Shown here in pieces: positions 35,260 through 43,196 of a stretch of 64,000 nucleotides of DNA. This DNA is from Flavihumibacter stibioxidans (GTDB taxonomy: Bacteria > Bacteroidota > Bacteroidia > Chitinophagales > Chitinophagaceae). Numbering within the stretch: position 1 is the stretch's first letter; each line of letters opens with the position of its first letter. The translations under genes were made by a program, and so were the position numbers. Where the stretch lies: assembly GCF_014332695.1 (NCBI RefSeq), contig NZ_MBUA01000001.1, positions 1,488,001-1,552,000 on the forward strand, written 5' to 3'. The notes beneath the pieces were generated by a model. It was not told the origin of the DNA, made no database searches, and was given only the letters and a program-made list of their open reading frames with translations.

Positions 35260-36972
35260 CTATTTCTCTGTTTTCCCCTGGTACCGGTGTTTTCTCCACC
35301 ACTGGTAAACCAGGCCAAACAATATGATCAGTAAAACGGGAACCAGTATATTGATCAGTTGCCATTTTGTTTTTGCTGCTTCCATTTTCTTTTTATCCAG
35401 CAGGCGAAGGGTAAAGTCTTTGCCCCTGGTTTCCAGGATACCGGATTCATCCACCAGGTATTCAATGCAATTCTGGATAAAATCGCGGTTGGCATACTGG
35501 TACTTGGTATAGGAGTTCATACCCATTGGCAGGGGACCTTCGTTCTGGGTTACTGCATTCAGTGCGATATCGCCATCGGCAATGACGATCATTTTATTTT
35601 CGGGAGAGGAGGTGTTGAAAGGCTGGCCTGCCGCCTGCAATGCCGCCCTTTCTTCTGCCGTAGCACGGTTGGCGTAGAGGGAGCTGAAGCTTCCTTCCAG
35701 CAAGACGGCCACGGGTTTGTTTCCCTGGTTGAATGTTTTCAGGTCATCCTCTGTTTCGATGCTCTGCCAGCTTACCCTGGCGGGTGTTGCCAGCAACCTG
35801 GTGTCAATGGAACTGGACAGTAAAATATTTTTACGGATTCCCTTAGCTTCCACCGTGTCGATGGAATTCGGGAACTGGGATAATACATAGTCCATGTTTT
35901 TGGCAACCGGGTGCCCGCTGTAATTGCTAAGCAATGGGAAATAGGGCCAGGGCAATAATTGGATTTGCGGTTTTCCCCCAACGCTTCCTATCACCGAAGG
36001 GATCTTGTCGGCGTTGAGGTCCTGGAGCAGGTCCTGGTTGATCCTCACGCCATATTTGAACAGCAGGTCTTCCAATTGCAGTCCCCTGTCAAAAGCGATA
36101 AAATCAGCCTGTGATCTTTGCAGGCTGTCCATTTCGGCATACAAATTATCTATCATCCACAGCATTTTGCCACCCTGCATCACGTACTGGTCAATTTTCA
36201 GTTTCTGGTCATCACCGAAAGCGATGGACGGCTTGGCAACGATGAGGGCGTCAAAAACGGGTGGTATGATGGGAACACTGTCGATCGGGAGTATGCGAAA
36301 TGCGTAATTCTTCTTCAGCACATTTTCAATCAGGTCGTACACCTGGTAGGATTCAGGCTCACCATTGCCCACGAGGTAACCAATCAGCGGAACTGTATCC
36401 TGGTTCAGTTGGCGGATGGCATTGGCGAATTTGTACTCAAGCAGGGCTTCTGCTTTATTGAGTGATTCGAGTCCGCCTTCAGAGCTGACACCCTGGAGCA
36501 GGTCAATAGCTGTTGTACGGCCTTTGTGCGTAATAACCGCCCCGGGGAAAACCAGTCTTTCTTCCTGGCCTTCGCCTTCTTTCGTTTGTGCTTTAATGTT
36601 AGTAGGGTTCAGTCCCAGGTTTGCCAGTGAATCATAGAGGATAGCTTTTGACGAATCATTCAGTCCCTCCCCCGGTTTGATGAACCTGAAACGGAAATTG
36701 GTTTTCCCGGCAGATTTGAATTCCTGCAGGAGATCGTTGGTGCTGTTGGCCAGTTTCCGGAAGCCGGCGGGCATTTCACCGCTGAGCAATACATCCACAC
36801 TAACAGGTTCATTCAAACCGGTCAGCAGTTGCCTGGCAGGTTTGGACAAAGTATAACGTCCTTCGGCGGTAAGGTCGGCGCGGAAGGGGACCAGGCCTGC
36901 GATCCAGTTGATCAGCAGTACAAGTACAAGCAGGACGATCCAATAATATTTTGAATGCGGTAATTTTTTCAT
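35260..36972 (-). CDS. gldG: Gliding-associated ABC transporter substrate-binding protein GldG
   Basis: 570 residues. An N-terminal membrane helix (about 10-30) is followed by the GldG/ABC-type uncharacterised domain (YTLSKPARQLLTGLNEPVSV, LLEYKFANAIRQLNQDTVPL, GYLVGNGEPESYQVYDLIE, MQGGKMLWMIDNLYAEMDSL) and a C-terminal helix near 540-560. GldG works with permease GldF and ATPase GldA in a transporter needed for gliding in Flavobacterium, though it is not universal among gliders. It begins 7 bp after gldF. No gldA is in the window, as in other genomes where gldA is unlinked. Confidence 0.92.
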   Translation of the reverse strand: MKKLPHSKYYWIVLLVLVLLINWIAGLVPFRADLTAEGRYTLSKPARQLLTGLNEPVSVDVLLSGEMPAGFRKLANSTNDLLQEFKSAGKTNFRFRFIKPGEGLNDSSKAILYDSLANLGLNPTNIKAQTKEGEGQEERLVFPGAVITHKGRTTAIDLLQGVSSEGGLESLNKAEALLEYKFANAIRQLNQDTVPLIGYLVGNGEPESYQVYDLIENVLKKNYAFRILPIDSVPIIPPVFDALIVAKPSIAFGDDQKLKIDQYVMQGGKMLWMIDNLYAEMDSLQRSQADFIAFDRGLQLEDLLFKYGVRINQDLLQDLNADKIPSVIGSVGGKPQIQLLPWPYFPLLSNYSGHPVAKNMDYVLSQFPNSIDTVEAKGIRKNILLSSSIDTRLLATPARVSWQSIETEDDLKTFNQGNKPVAVLLEGSFSSLYANRATAEERAALQAAGQPFNTSSPENKMIVIADGDIALNAVTQNEGPLPMGMNSYTKYQYANRDFIQNCIEYLVDESGILETRGKDFTLRLLDKKKMEAAKTKWQLINILVPVLLIILFGLVYQWWRKHRYQGKTEK

Positions 36973-36979
36973 AGGTCAA

Positions 36980-37702
36980 TCAGCTCAGCGCAATTTTTCT
37001 GTTGGTGATCAATAAAAAGAAAGCGATGATGCTTCCGAAATAAACTATGTCGCGGCTGTCAACCACGCCCCTGCTGATACTTTTATAATGGAAATCGATT
37101 CCCATCAATTCCAGGAGATAATCGGCATTTCCCTGTAACACAGGCAGTTTGCTGACAGCGCTGAACCCGGTATAGAGCAGGAAACACATGAAGGCGCTGA
37201 GGAGGAATGCTACCACGCTGTTGGAGCTGAGGCTGCTGCACCAGGTTCCTATAGCGGTGAACACAGCCGCGAGCAGGAAGAGACCGATATATGACCCGGT
37301 GGTTCCGCCCACATCAATTCCTTTATCCTGGGCCAGTGCCTGCACGCTTACTGCATACAGGATGGTAGGCAGGATGGCAATGGCGACAATTAAATAGGCT
37401 CCCAGGTATTTGCCGGCAACCAGTTTGGCGGGTGACAGGGGTTTTGTTTTCAGGATTTCAAAAGTGCCTGCCCTGAATTCATCGGCCCAGCTTCGCATGG
37501 TAACTGCGGGCACGAGGAAGAGCAGGATCCATGGCGCCAGTTCAAAAAATTTTTCCAGGCTGGCATAACCATAATCAAGGATACTGGAGTCGGGGAATAC
37601 GAACAGGAAGAGCCCATTCAGTAATAGAAAGACCACAATGGCAACCAGTCCGGTCAGACTTCCGAAGAACTGGCGAAACTCTTTTTTACAGATAGACCAC
37701 AT
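36980..37702 (-). CDS. gldF: Gliding-associated ABC transporter permease GldF
   Basis: 240 residues from ATG 37702 (MWSICKKEFRQFFG). That start aligns with other GldF proteins, where the conserved Glu is residue 8. A GTG at 37726 would add eight residues. Six membrane helices are predicted: VAIVVFLLLNGLFLFVF, then FFELAPWILLFLVPAVTMRS, with RSWADEFRAGTFEILKTKPL in the first cytoplasmic loop typical of ABC-2 type permeases. It pairs with gldG directly downstream. It is the first gene of the leftward run gldF-gldG-terC-murF/alr-lspA. Confidence 0.92.
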   Translation of the reverse strand: MWSICKKEFRQFFGSLTGLVAIVVFLLLNGLFLFVFPDSSILDYGYASLEKFFELAPWILLFLVPAVTMRSWADEFRAGTFEILKTKPLSPAKLVAGKYLGAYLIVAIAILPTILYAVSVQALAQDKGIDVGGTTGSYIGLFLLAAVFTAIGTWCSSLSSNSVVAFLLSAFMCFLLYTGFSAVSKLPVLQGNADYLLELMGIDFHYKSISRGVVDSRDIVYFGSIIAFFLLITNRKIALS

Positions 37703-37834
37703 AGCACCAAAAATAAGTTTTCTCACGATGCCCTTTACAGATTCAGTGAATTTGTTGGATGATAAATCAGATTCTTTTAAATTCGCCCCCTACTTAACGA
37801 ATTTGATTCGGTAGTAACCAAAACCAACTGCAAA

Positions 37835-37862
37835 ACAAATCCCGCCGCCTGGCGGGATTTGT
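37835..37862. terminator. Strong hairpin, possible terminator of the leftward iscS-iscA genes
   Basis: ACAAATCCCGCC, loop GCCT, GGCGGGATTTGT, 12-bp stem extended after a bulge. The strand reading leftward is followed by TTTTG. It lies between the palindrome cluster and gldF. Confidence 0.5.
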
Positions 37863-37884
37863 TGTTTTGCAACCCGGCGGAAAA

Positions 37885-38092
37885 CCCCGTCTGACGTTTG
37901 GGTTCATGGGAAACCCGTCTGACGTTTGGATCCACGTTTTCCAGCAATGCTAAACGTCAGACGGGGGGATCACGTCAGACGGGTGGATCCGTTCGCGGGA
38001 AACCCGTCTGACGTTTGGATCCACGGTTTACAGCAATGCTAAACGTCAGACGGGGGGATCCGTCAGACGGGGGGATCACGTCAGACGGGTGA
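37885..38092. repeat. Cluster of CGTC-T/A-GACG palindromes with an 89-bp direct repeat
   Basis: Eight copies of the odd palindrome CGTC(T/A)GACG lie at 37888, 37916, 37955, 37973, 38005, 38044, 38061 and 38079 (start positions). Two ~80-90-bp near-identical blocks begin near 37911 and 38000 (offset 89), each with a forward copy, GGATCCACG, then AGCAATGCTAAACGTCAGAC. Together with the hairpin before it, this fills the ~410-bp gene-free gap between gldF and iscA. No gene is seen in it. Confidence 0.93.
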
Positions 38093-38112
38093 GACTCCGC
38101 ATACCGGCTTCC

Positions 38113-38445
38113 CTACACCGCAAAGCTTTCACCGCAACCGCAGGTGCGGCTTGCATTGGGATTGTTGAAATAAAACCCCTTACCATTCAGTCCTTCTGAA
38201 AATTCGAGGGTGGTATCAACCAGGTATAAAAAACTCTTCAGGTCGGTGACCACTTTAATGCCATTGTCTTCAAACACCTGGTCGGCCGGCTGGCTTTTAT
38301 TGTCGAAATCAAGTTTATAACTCAGGCCCGAACATCCTCCGCCTACGACGGAAACACGAAGGAAATAATCACCGCTATTGTCTTTATCGGCTTCCTTCAG
38401 CAAGGTCATCACTTTCTCCCGGGCTTTATCACTGACATGTATCAT
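38113..38445 (-). CDS. Iron-sulfur cluster assembly protein, IscA/SufA/ErpA family
   Basis: 110 residues, normal for A-type carriers. The three conserved cysteines are present: VVGGGCSGLSYKL (about residue 38) and ASRTCGCGESFAV at the C-terminus. These proteins accept Fe-S clusters from a scaffold and pass them to client enzymes. It follows iscS by 56 bp on the same strand, matching its role. It cannot be assigned to IscA, SufA or ErpA by sequence alone. Confidence 0.94.
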   Translation of the reverse strand: MIHVSDKAREKVMTLLKEADKDNSGDYFLRVSVVGGGCSGLSYKLDFDNKSQPADQVFEDNGIKVVTDLKSFLYLVDTTLEFSEGLNGKGFYFNNPNASRTCGCGESFAV

Positions 38446-38501
38446 ATAGTTCTATTATTTGTTATGTATGGTTGGTAAATGGTGGCTCCCTGGCCGGCTA
38501 T

Positions 38502-39677
38502 TCATATACCGGCGGGTTTTAATTGCCTTAGCCGATCTACGGTTGCCTTCACCTGTTGCAGTATATAATCTATTTGTTCTTCGGTCGAAAACCGGCCAAG
38601 GCTGAAGCGCAGGGAAGCAAAGGCAAGCTCATCACTGATGCCCATGGCCTTCAGCACATGCGATGGCTCCATAGAGGCAGAAGTGCAGGCAGATCCGGAT
38701 GAGACGGCAATATTTTTATTGAAGCCAAGCATCAGCCCCTCCCCGTCCACTTCTGCAAAGGAAAGATTGGACACATTGGGCAGGCGGTTTTGGGTATTGC
38801 CGTTAACAAGCACATCGGGTAAATCGGTGAGGGAGGCTTCCAGTTTATTCCTCCAGCCTGAGATTCGGCGGGATTCTGTTTCCATTTCGTTCCGGCAGAT
38901 CTCACAGGCTTTACCAAACCCCACAATACCCGGCACATTCAGGGTGCCAGAGCGCATTCCACGTTCATGGCCGCCGCCATCCAGTTGTGCGGTAAGCCTT
39001 ACTCGGGGGTTTTTCCTGCGCACATACAAGGCACCAACACCTTTCGGCCCATAGAGTTTATGCGCTGAAAAAGCCATCAGGTCAATTCCATCCCTTTTCA
39101 CATCCACCGGAATTTTTCCCACGGCCTGGGTGGCATCAGAAAAAAACAGCACTCCATGCTTTTTGGCGATCGCGCCGATTTCAGGAACCTGCTGCACTAC
39201 GCCCGTTTCATTGTTGGCATACATGAGTGAAATGAGGATGGTAGTGGATTTGATGGCCGCCTCCAGTTGGGAAAGGTCTATAAGTCCCTCACTGTTTACC
39301 GGAAGCCAGGTGACCTCCCCACCCATTTTTTCAATATGCCGGCAGGTATCCAGTACGGCTTTGTGTTCGGTAACGCAGGTAATAATATGATTGCCCTTGC
39401 CGGCATACATATCGAAAACGCCTTTGATAGCCAGGTTATCGCTTTCGGTGGCACCGGAAGTGAATACAATTTCTGAAGGTTCTGCCCCTACCAGCCTGGC
39501 CACCTGCTCACGGGCAAGGTCAACCGCTTCTTCTGCAATCCACCCGAAAGAATGGGTTTTACTGGCGGCATTGCCAAATTGTTCCGTGAAATAAGGCAAC
39601 ATGGCTTCCACCACCCTCGGGTCACAGGGTGTGGTGGCGTTGTAGTCGCAGTAAACCGGCAGTTTGAGCATATCCAT
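38502..39677 (-). CDS. iscS: Cysteine desulfurase
   Basis: 391 residues from ATG 39677, 6 nt after a TAATTTTG core; another Met two codons on is possible. A PLP enzyme that takes sulfur from cysteine for Fe-S clusters and tRNA thiolation. Blocks: YCDYNATTPCDPRVVEAM, ESDNLAIKG, MAFSAHKLYGPKGVGALYVR (PLP lysine in SAHK) and the persulfide Cys in AVSSGSACTSASMEPSHVL. The long loop around that Cys places it in the IscS/NifS (group I) class. It is coupled to the IscA-type gene downstream. No IscU, IscR or ferredoxin gene follows in the window. Confidence 0.94.
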   Translation of the reverse strand: MDMLKLPVYCDYNATTPCDPRVVEAMLPYFTEQFGNAASKTHSFGWIAEEAVDLAREQVARLVGAEPSEIVFTSGATESDNLAIKGVFDMYAGKGNHIITCVTEHKAVLDTCRHIEKMGGEVTWLPVNSEGLIDLSQLEAAIKSTTILISLMYANNETGVVQQVPEIGAIAKKHGVLFFSDATQAVGKIPVDVKRDGIDLMAFSAHKLYGPKGVGALYVRRKNPRVRLTAQLDGGGHERGMRSGTLNVPGIVGFGKACEICRNEMETESRRISGWRNKLEASLTDLPDVLVNGNTQNRLPNVSNLSFAEVDGEGLMLGFNKNIAVSSGSACTSASMEPSHVLKAMGISDELAFASLRFSLGRFSTEEQIDYILQQVKATVDRLRQLKPAGI

Positions 39678-39683
39678 ACAACA

Positions 39684-39691
39684 CAAAATTA
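39684..39691 (-). promoter_or_regulatory. iscS -7 promoter core
   Basis: TAATTTTG on the minus strand, 6 nt before the ATG at 39677. A TTG lies 23 nt further upstream, slightly longer than the usual spacer. Confidence 0.5.
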
Positions 39692-39763
39692 GCCAAATCA
39701 GTTCAGATACCCCTCAATCCGTACTCCGGCCCTTCCATGAGCAGCCCGGTTCATTCTTCTCAT

Positions 39764-39771
39764 TATCTTCG
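39764..39771 (+). promoter_or_regulatory. mce -7-like promoter core
   Basis: TATCTTCG, one mismatch to TAnnTTTG, ends 4 nt before the ATG at 39776. It favours that Met over the in-frame codon at 39737. Confidence 0.4.
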
Positions 39772-39775
39772 CTGC

Positions 39776-40180
39776 ATGCGTAAAATCGAACACATCGGAA
39801 TTGCCGTCAGGAGCCTGTCAACAGCCATCCCACTGTATGAGAAATTACTTAATACCCCCTGCTACAAAACTGAGGAAGTGGAAATGGAAAAGGTAAAAAC
39901 GGCTTTTTTTGCCACTGGGGAGAACAAGATTGAGTTGCTGGAAAGTACTGATCCGGAGGGAGTGATCGCCCGGTACATCGACAAAAAAGGCGAGGGAATC
40001 CACCATATTGCCTTTGATGTGGAAGATATCGAAGCCGAGATGAAACGCTTGCAGGAAGAGGGTTTTGAGTTATTGAACCCTGCTCCAAAAAGGGGAGCTG
40101 ATAATAAACTGGTTTGTTTCCTGCACCCCAAAGGCACCAATGGCGTGCTGATAGAACTCTGCATGGAGAACCGCACCTGA
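39776..40180 (+). CDS. mce: Methylmalonyl-CoA epimerase
   Basis: 134 residues, vicinal-oxygen-chelate fold. It interconverts the R and S forms of methylmalonyl-CoA between propionyl-CoA carboxylase and the B12 mutase. Metal ligands fit the family: KIEHIGIAVRSL (first His), GEGIHHIAFDVEDIEAEM (second His) and VLIELCMEN (Glu). ENKIELLEST and KRGADNKLVCFLHPKGTNG are also typical. The ATG at 39776 is chosen from family alignment and the adjacent promoter core. It is divergent from iscS and convergent with rnc. The B12-binding subunit at 25.1 kb may belong to the same pathway. Confidence 0.94.
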   Translation: MRKIEHIGIAVRSLSTAIPLYEKLLNTPCYKTEEVEMEKVKTAFFATGENKIELLESTDPEGVIARYIDKKGEGIHHIAFDVEDIEAEMKRLQEEGFELLNPAPKRGADNKLVCFLHPKGTNGVLIELCMENRT

Positions 40181-40183
40181 CAC

Positions 40184-40211
40184 CATTCACCTTTCACCCT
40201 TCACCCTTCAC
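40184..40211. repeat. Heptamer array, minus orientation, overlapping the rnc stop
   Basis: On the minus strand GTGAAGG, GTGAAGG, GTGAAAG, GTGAATG. It begins 4 nt after the mce stop and supplies the last two codons and TGA of rnc. Confidence 0.88.
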
Positions 40212-40926
40212 TGTTTCCCAGCCCCAGCTTTTCCACCGCGGCCTGGGCAGCAATCTGGCTGGCGTCCTTTTTATTGTAGGCTTTTCCCTGGGCCAAAAGT
40301 TGGCCGTCGACCACTGCGCCCACCGTGAACAGGCGCCTTCCCCCTTCAAATTTTTCCTCCAGGGTTTCGAATTCCAGGTTCTTGCCGTTTTTATTGGCCC
40401 AGCCGTATAATTTGTTCTTGTGGTTGATCTCCAGGTTTTCCAGGTCGTCCATGAACATATAAGGCTGGATCAGCCTTTCAAGTACCCAGGTGCGTGTTTT
40501 TTTATAGCCTTTATCGAGGTAAACCGCGCCCACCAGTGCTTCCAGGGTATTACCAAAGATTTGGCTCACTTTCAACGAGTTATCAAACTTATTGAAGTAC
40601 ACGATCTTTTTCAATCCCATTTTGATGGCCACCTCATTGAGGGTGTTCCGGTTCACCATCTTGCTGCGCATTTCGGTGAGGAATCCTTCTTCGCGGTAGG
40701 GGTATTTCTTGAACAGGTAGTCGGCCACGATGCCGCTCAGGATGGCATCTCCCAGGTATTCGAGCCGCTCGTTATTATCTGCTGCCGAGTCCCTGACAGA
40801 GCGATGAGTGAGGGCTGTTTTGTACAGTTCGGTATTACCCGGGGCAAAGCCCAGCACATTCTTCAATTGTTTTTTGAAGGCAGCTGTTTCGGGTGAACCT
40901 TTTAGAATACTGTCAAATAAACCCAC
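40201..40926 (-). CDS. rnc: Ribonuclease III
   Basis: 241 residues from a GTG at 40926. It cuts double-stranded RNA in rRNA maturation and mRNA turnover. The catalytic signature NERLEYLGDAILSGIVADYL is near residue 58, the second metal Glu block is TLEALVGAVYLDKGYKKTR, and a dsRNA-binding domain covers the last ~75 residues (INHKNKLYGWANKNG to DASQIAAQAAVEKLG). It follows fabF by 56 bp in the acpP-fabF-rnc order common in bacteria. Its last two residues (Glu-Gly) and stop codon fall within the heptamer array at 40184-40211. Confidence 0.95.
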   Translation of the reverse strand: MGLFDSILKGSPETAAFKKQLKNVLGFAPGNTELYKTALTHRSVRDSAADNNERLEYLGDAILSGIVADYLFKKYPYREEGFLTEMRSKMVNRNTLNEVAIKMGLKKIVYFNKFDNSLKVSQIFGNTLEALVGAVYLDKGYKKTRTWVLERLIQPYMFMDDLENLEINHKNKLYGWANKNGKNLEFETLEEKFEGGRRLFTVGAVVDGQLLAQGKAYNKKDASQIAAQAAVEKLGLGNSEG

Positions 40927-40982
40927 AGATTAATTGGTTGATTACCTGAATCAAGTTAAGCGATTGGCATCAGAAAAGATGA

Positions 40983-42236
40983 TCAACCTTCAAATTTCTT
41001 CACAATAACGCAGGCATTATGGCCGCCGAAACCAAAAGTGTTACTAAGTGCAGCCCTTACGGTTCTTTGCTGTGCTTTATTGAAAGTAAAATTGAGCCTT
41101 GGATCCAGGTCCGGATCGTCAGTAAAATGATTAATGGTGGGAGGCACCAGGTCGTGAATAACCGCCTTAATGGATGCGATGGCCTCAATAACGCCTGCCG
41201 CGCCGAGGCAGTGCCCGGTCATGGATTTGGTGGCGGAAATATTCAGGTTATATGCATGGTCCCCAAAAACATTCATGATGGCTTTCACTTCGGCGACATC
41301 CCCCAGGGGGGTGGAGGTACCATGGGTATTGATATAATCAATATCGGATGGTTGCATTCCTGCGTCTTCCAGGGCCGCCAGCATTACGTTGCGGGCACCC
41401 AGTCCTTCGGGATGCGGGGCGGTGATATGATGCGCGTCGGCAGTGGCGCCACCGCCGGCGATCTCGCAATAGATTTTGGCGCCACGGGCTTTGGCATGTT
41501 CCAGTTCCTCCAGGATGAGGATACCGGCAGCTTCCCCCATCACGAAACCATCACGGTCCTTGTCGTAAGGGCGGCTGGCGGTTTGCGGATCGTCGTTGCG
41601 TTCGCTCATGGCCTTCATGGCATTGAAACCACCCACTCCGGCTTCGCTGATCACGGCTTCGCTGCCACCGCTGACGATGATATCAGCCTTACCCAGGCGG
41701 ATCAGGTTCACCGCTTCGATGATGGCATTGGTACTACTGGCACAGGCGCTGACCACCGCGAAATTGGGGCCGCGGAGGTTGTGGCGCATGGAAATCTGGC
41801 CGGCAGCAATATCCAGGATCATTTTCGGAATGAAAAAAGGATTGAAACGCGGGGTGCCATCACCTTTGGCAAATTCCATCACCTCATGCTGGAAGGTGAT
41901 CAGTCCGCCAATTCCGCTTCCAAATACCACCCCGATACGATCGGGATTGATATTTTCCTTATTCAAACCGGCATCTGCCATGGCTTCATCAGAAACCACC
42001 AGGGCAAATTGGGTGAACCTGTCTATTTTTCTTGCTTCTTTTCTGTCGAGGTACTGGGTTGCATCAAAGTTCTTTACCTCGCAGGCGAATCTTGTTTTGA
42101 ATTTAGACGCGTCGAAGGAAGTAATATTAGCTGCACCGGGAACGCCATTAATCAGCCCGTTCCAGTACTCTTCCAGGGTATTACCCACCGGAGTAAGAGC
42201 ACCCATACCTGTTACTACAACTCTTTTCAGTTCCAT
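40983..42236 (-). CDS. fabF: Beta-ketoacyl-ACP synthase II
   Basis: 417 residues, standard for FabF. It elongates acyl-ACP by condensation with malonyl-ACP. The Cys-His-His triad is visible: VSACASSTNAIIEAV (nucleophile), YINTHGTSTPLGDVAE and ISATKSMTGHCLGAAGVIEA. The N-terminus VVVTGMGALTPVGNTLEEYW and C-terminus SNTFGFGGHNACVIVKK are also typical. It is downstream of acpP, separated by 93 bp that contain a long inverted repeat, and upstream of rnc. A 443-codon plus-strand ORF across it is a shadow. Confidence 0.97.
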   Translation of the reverse strand: MELKRVVVTGMGALTPVGNTLEEYWNGLINGVPGAANITSFDASKFKTRFACEVKNFDATQYLDRKEARKIDRFTQFALVVSDEAMADAGLNKENINPDRIGVVFGSGIGGLITFQHEVMEFAKGDGTPRFNPFFIPKMILDIAAGQISMRHNLRGPNFAVVSACASSTNAIIEAVNLIRLGKADIIVSGGSEAVISEAGVGGFNAMKAMSERNDDPQTASRPYDKDRDGFVMGEAAGILILEELEHAKARGAKIYCEIAGGGATADAHHITAPHPEGLGARNVMLAALEDAGMQPSDIDYINTHGTSTPLGDVAEVKAIMNVFGDHAYNLNISATKSMTGHCLGAAGVIEAIASIKAVIHDLVPPTINHFTDDPDLDPRLNFTFNKAQQRTVRAALSNTFGFGGHNACVIVKKFEG

Positions 42237-42262
42237 GTAGTTTGCCGGATTTTAAACGTGAA

Positions 42263-42305
42263 TAATCCGCCTTCTGAGCATTTAAAGCTTTCGAGAGGCG
42301 GATTA
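42263..42305. promoter_or_regulatory. Inverted repeat between acpP and fabF
   Basis: TAATCCGCCT and AGGCGGATTA, 10-bp arms with a 23-nt loop, in the 93-bp intercistronic gap. It may cause partial termination, RNA processing or protect the upstream acpP message. No T run follows on the minus strand. Confidence 0.6.
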
Positions 42306-42329
42306 AATATGCCTGTAACGGTAGCCCGT

Positions 42330-42566
42330 TTACTTAGCGTGCTCTTCTAAATAAGCAACAGCCTGGCCAACAGTAGTGATAGTTTCAGCCTGCTCATCCG
42401 GGATAGAGATATTGAATTCCTTTTCGAATTCCATGATCAGTTCTACTGTATCCAGAGAGTCAGCTCCCAGATCATTGGTGAAAGAAGCTTCGTTGGTTAC
42501 TTCCGCCTCGTCTACTCCTAATTTGTCAACAATGATCTTTTTAACTCTTGTTGCGATGTCTGACAT
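42330..42566 (-). CDS. acpP: Acyl carrier protein
   Basis: 78 residues, very acidic, canonical ACP. The phosphopantetheine serine is in [17 protein letters not shown] (about residue 37). The four-helix pattern is complete, from [17 protein letters not shown] to [11 protein letters not shown]. It carries growing acyl chains in fatty-acid synthesis and is the first gene of acpP-fabF-rnc, with a good promoter upstream. Confidence 0.98.
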   Translation of the reverse strand: MSDIATRVKKIIVDKLGVDEAEVTNEASFTNDLGADSLDTVELIMEFEKEFNISIPDEQAETITTVGQAVAYLEEHAK

Positions 42567-42590
42567 TGTAGTAAAGTTTAGTTACGGGTG

Positions 42591-42619
42591 CAAAAATATA
42601 CTTTTTGAGTAAATAACAA
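42591..42619 (-). promoter_or_regulatory. acpP promoter with -7 and -33 elements
   Basis: On the minus strand TTG (42619-42617), an 18-nt spacer, then TATTTTTG (42598-42591). This is the best match in the window to the full Bacteroidota promoter. The leader would be about 20 nt. Confidence 0.65.
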
Positions 42620-42764
42620 TTTTTGACACTTTTTTTATTCTTACCGCCTATACACATATAAAATTCCTTTACTACTAACAATTGTAAGCAAAAAAGGCTG
42701 CAAACGATTGCTGTGCGGATGATTTTCGTAAATTGACCATCCCAAACAACCAAATACTATACTG

Positions 42765-43196
42765 ATGGCCTTAAAACTGATAGATCACGGTTCCCCGGAG
42801 TATCAACAGATGGTTTCTTTACGCAATGAAGTTTTAAGGAAACCGCTGGGACTCAGCTTTTCCCACGAAGAACTGGAGAAAGAAAAGGAGGAAATCCTTA
42901 TCGCCGCCTTTGAGGACGAAAAAATGCTGGGCTGCTGCATGCTGGTGCAGGAAGAGCCCGGAACGGTACGCCTGCGACAGATGGCCGTCAGCAATACCCT
43001 GCAGGGAAAGGGTATCGGCAGGGCGCTGATGAACTTCGCCGAAAACATCGCACGCGACCGCGGATACCGCAAACTGACCATGCATGCCCGCAAAACAGCA
43101 GTGGGTTTCTACGAACACCTGGGCTATAATGTTTGCAGCGAGGAATTCGAAGAAGTGACCATTCCGCATTATGTAATGGAAAAAAGGTTGCGTTAG
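42765..43196 (+). CDS. GNAT family N-acetyltransferase
   Basis: 143 residues, a single GNAT domain. The acetyl-CoA-binding motif A is RQMAVSNTLQGKGIGRALMN (about residues 69-88), with the following helix FAENIARDRGYRKLTMHARK and motif B FYEHLGYNVCSEEFEEVTIP. An early segment FEDEKMLGCCMLVQEEPGTV precedes it. It resembles the ElaA/YjcF-like group of small acetyltransferases. The substrate is unknown. It converges on mfd and the two stop codons overlap within TTAG at 43193-43196. Confidence 0.88.
   Translation: MALKLIDHGSPEYQQMVSLRNEVLRKPLGLSFSHEELEKEKEEILIAAFEDEKMLGCCMLVQEEPGTVRLRQMAVSNTLQGKGIGRALMNFAENIARDRGYRKLTMHARKTAVGFYEHLGYNVCSEEFEEVTIPHYVMEKRLR

Noticed and set aside
37885-38092. Possible CRISPR array
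   Set aside because: Repeats are 9-bp odd palindromes with unequal spacing in both orientations and there are no unique spacers or cas genes nearby.
41019-42350. 443-codon plus-strand ORF
   Set aside because: It lies antisense to fabF, whose motifs are all intact; its translation has no recognisable domain and is a codon-bias shadow.
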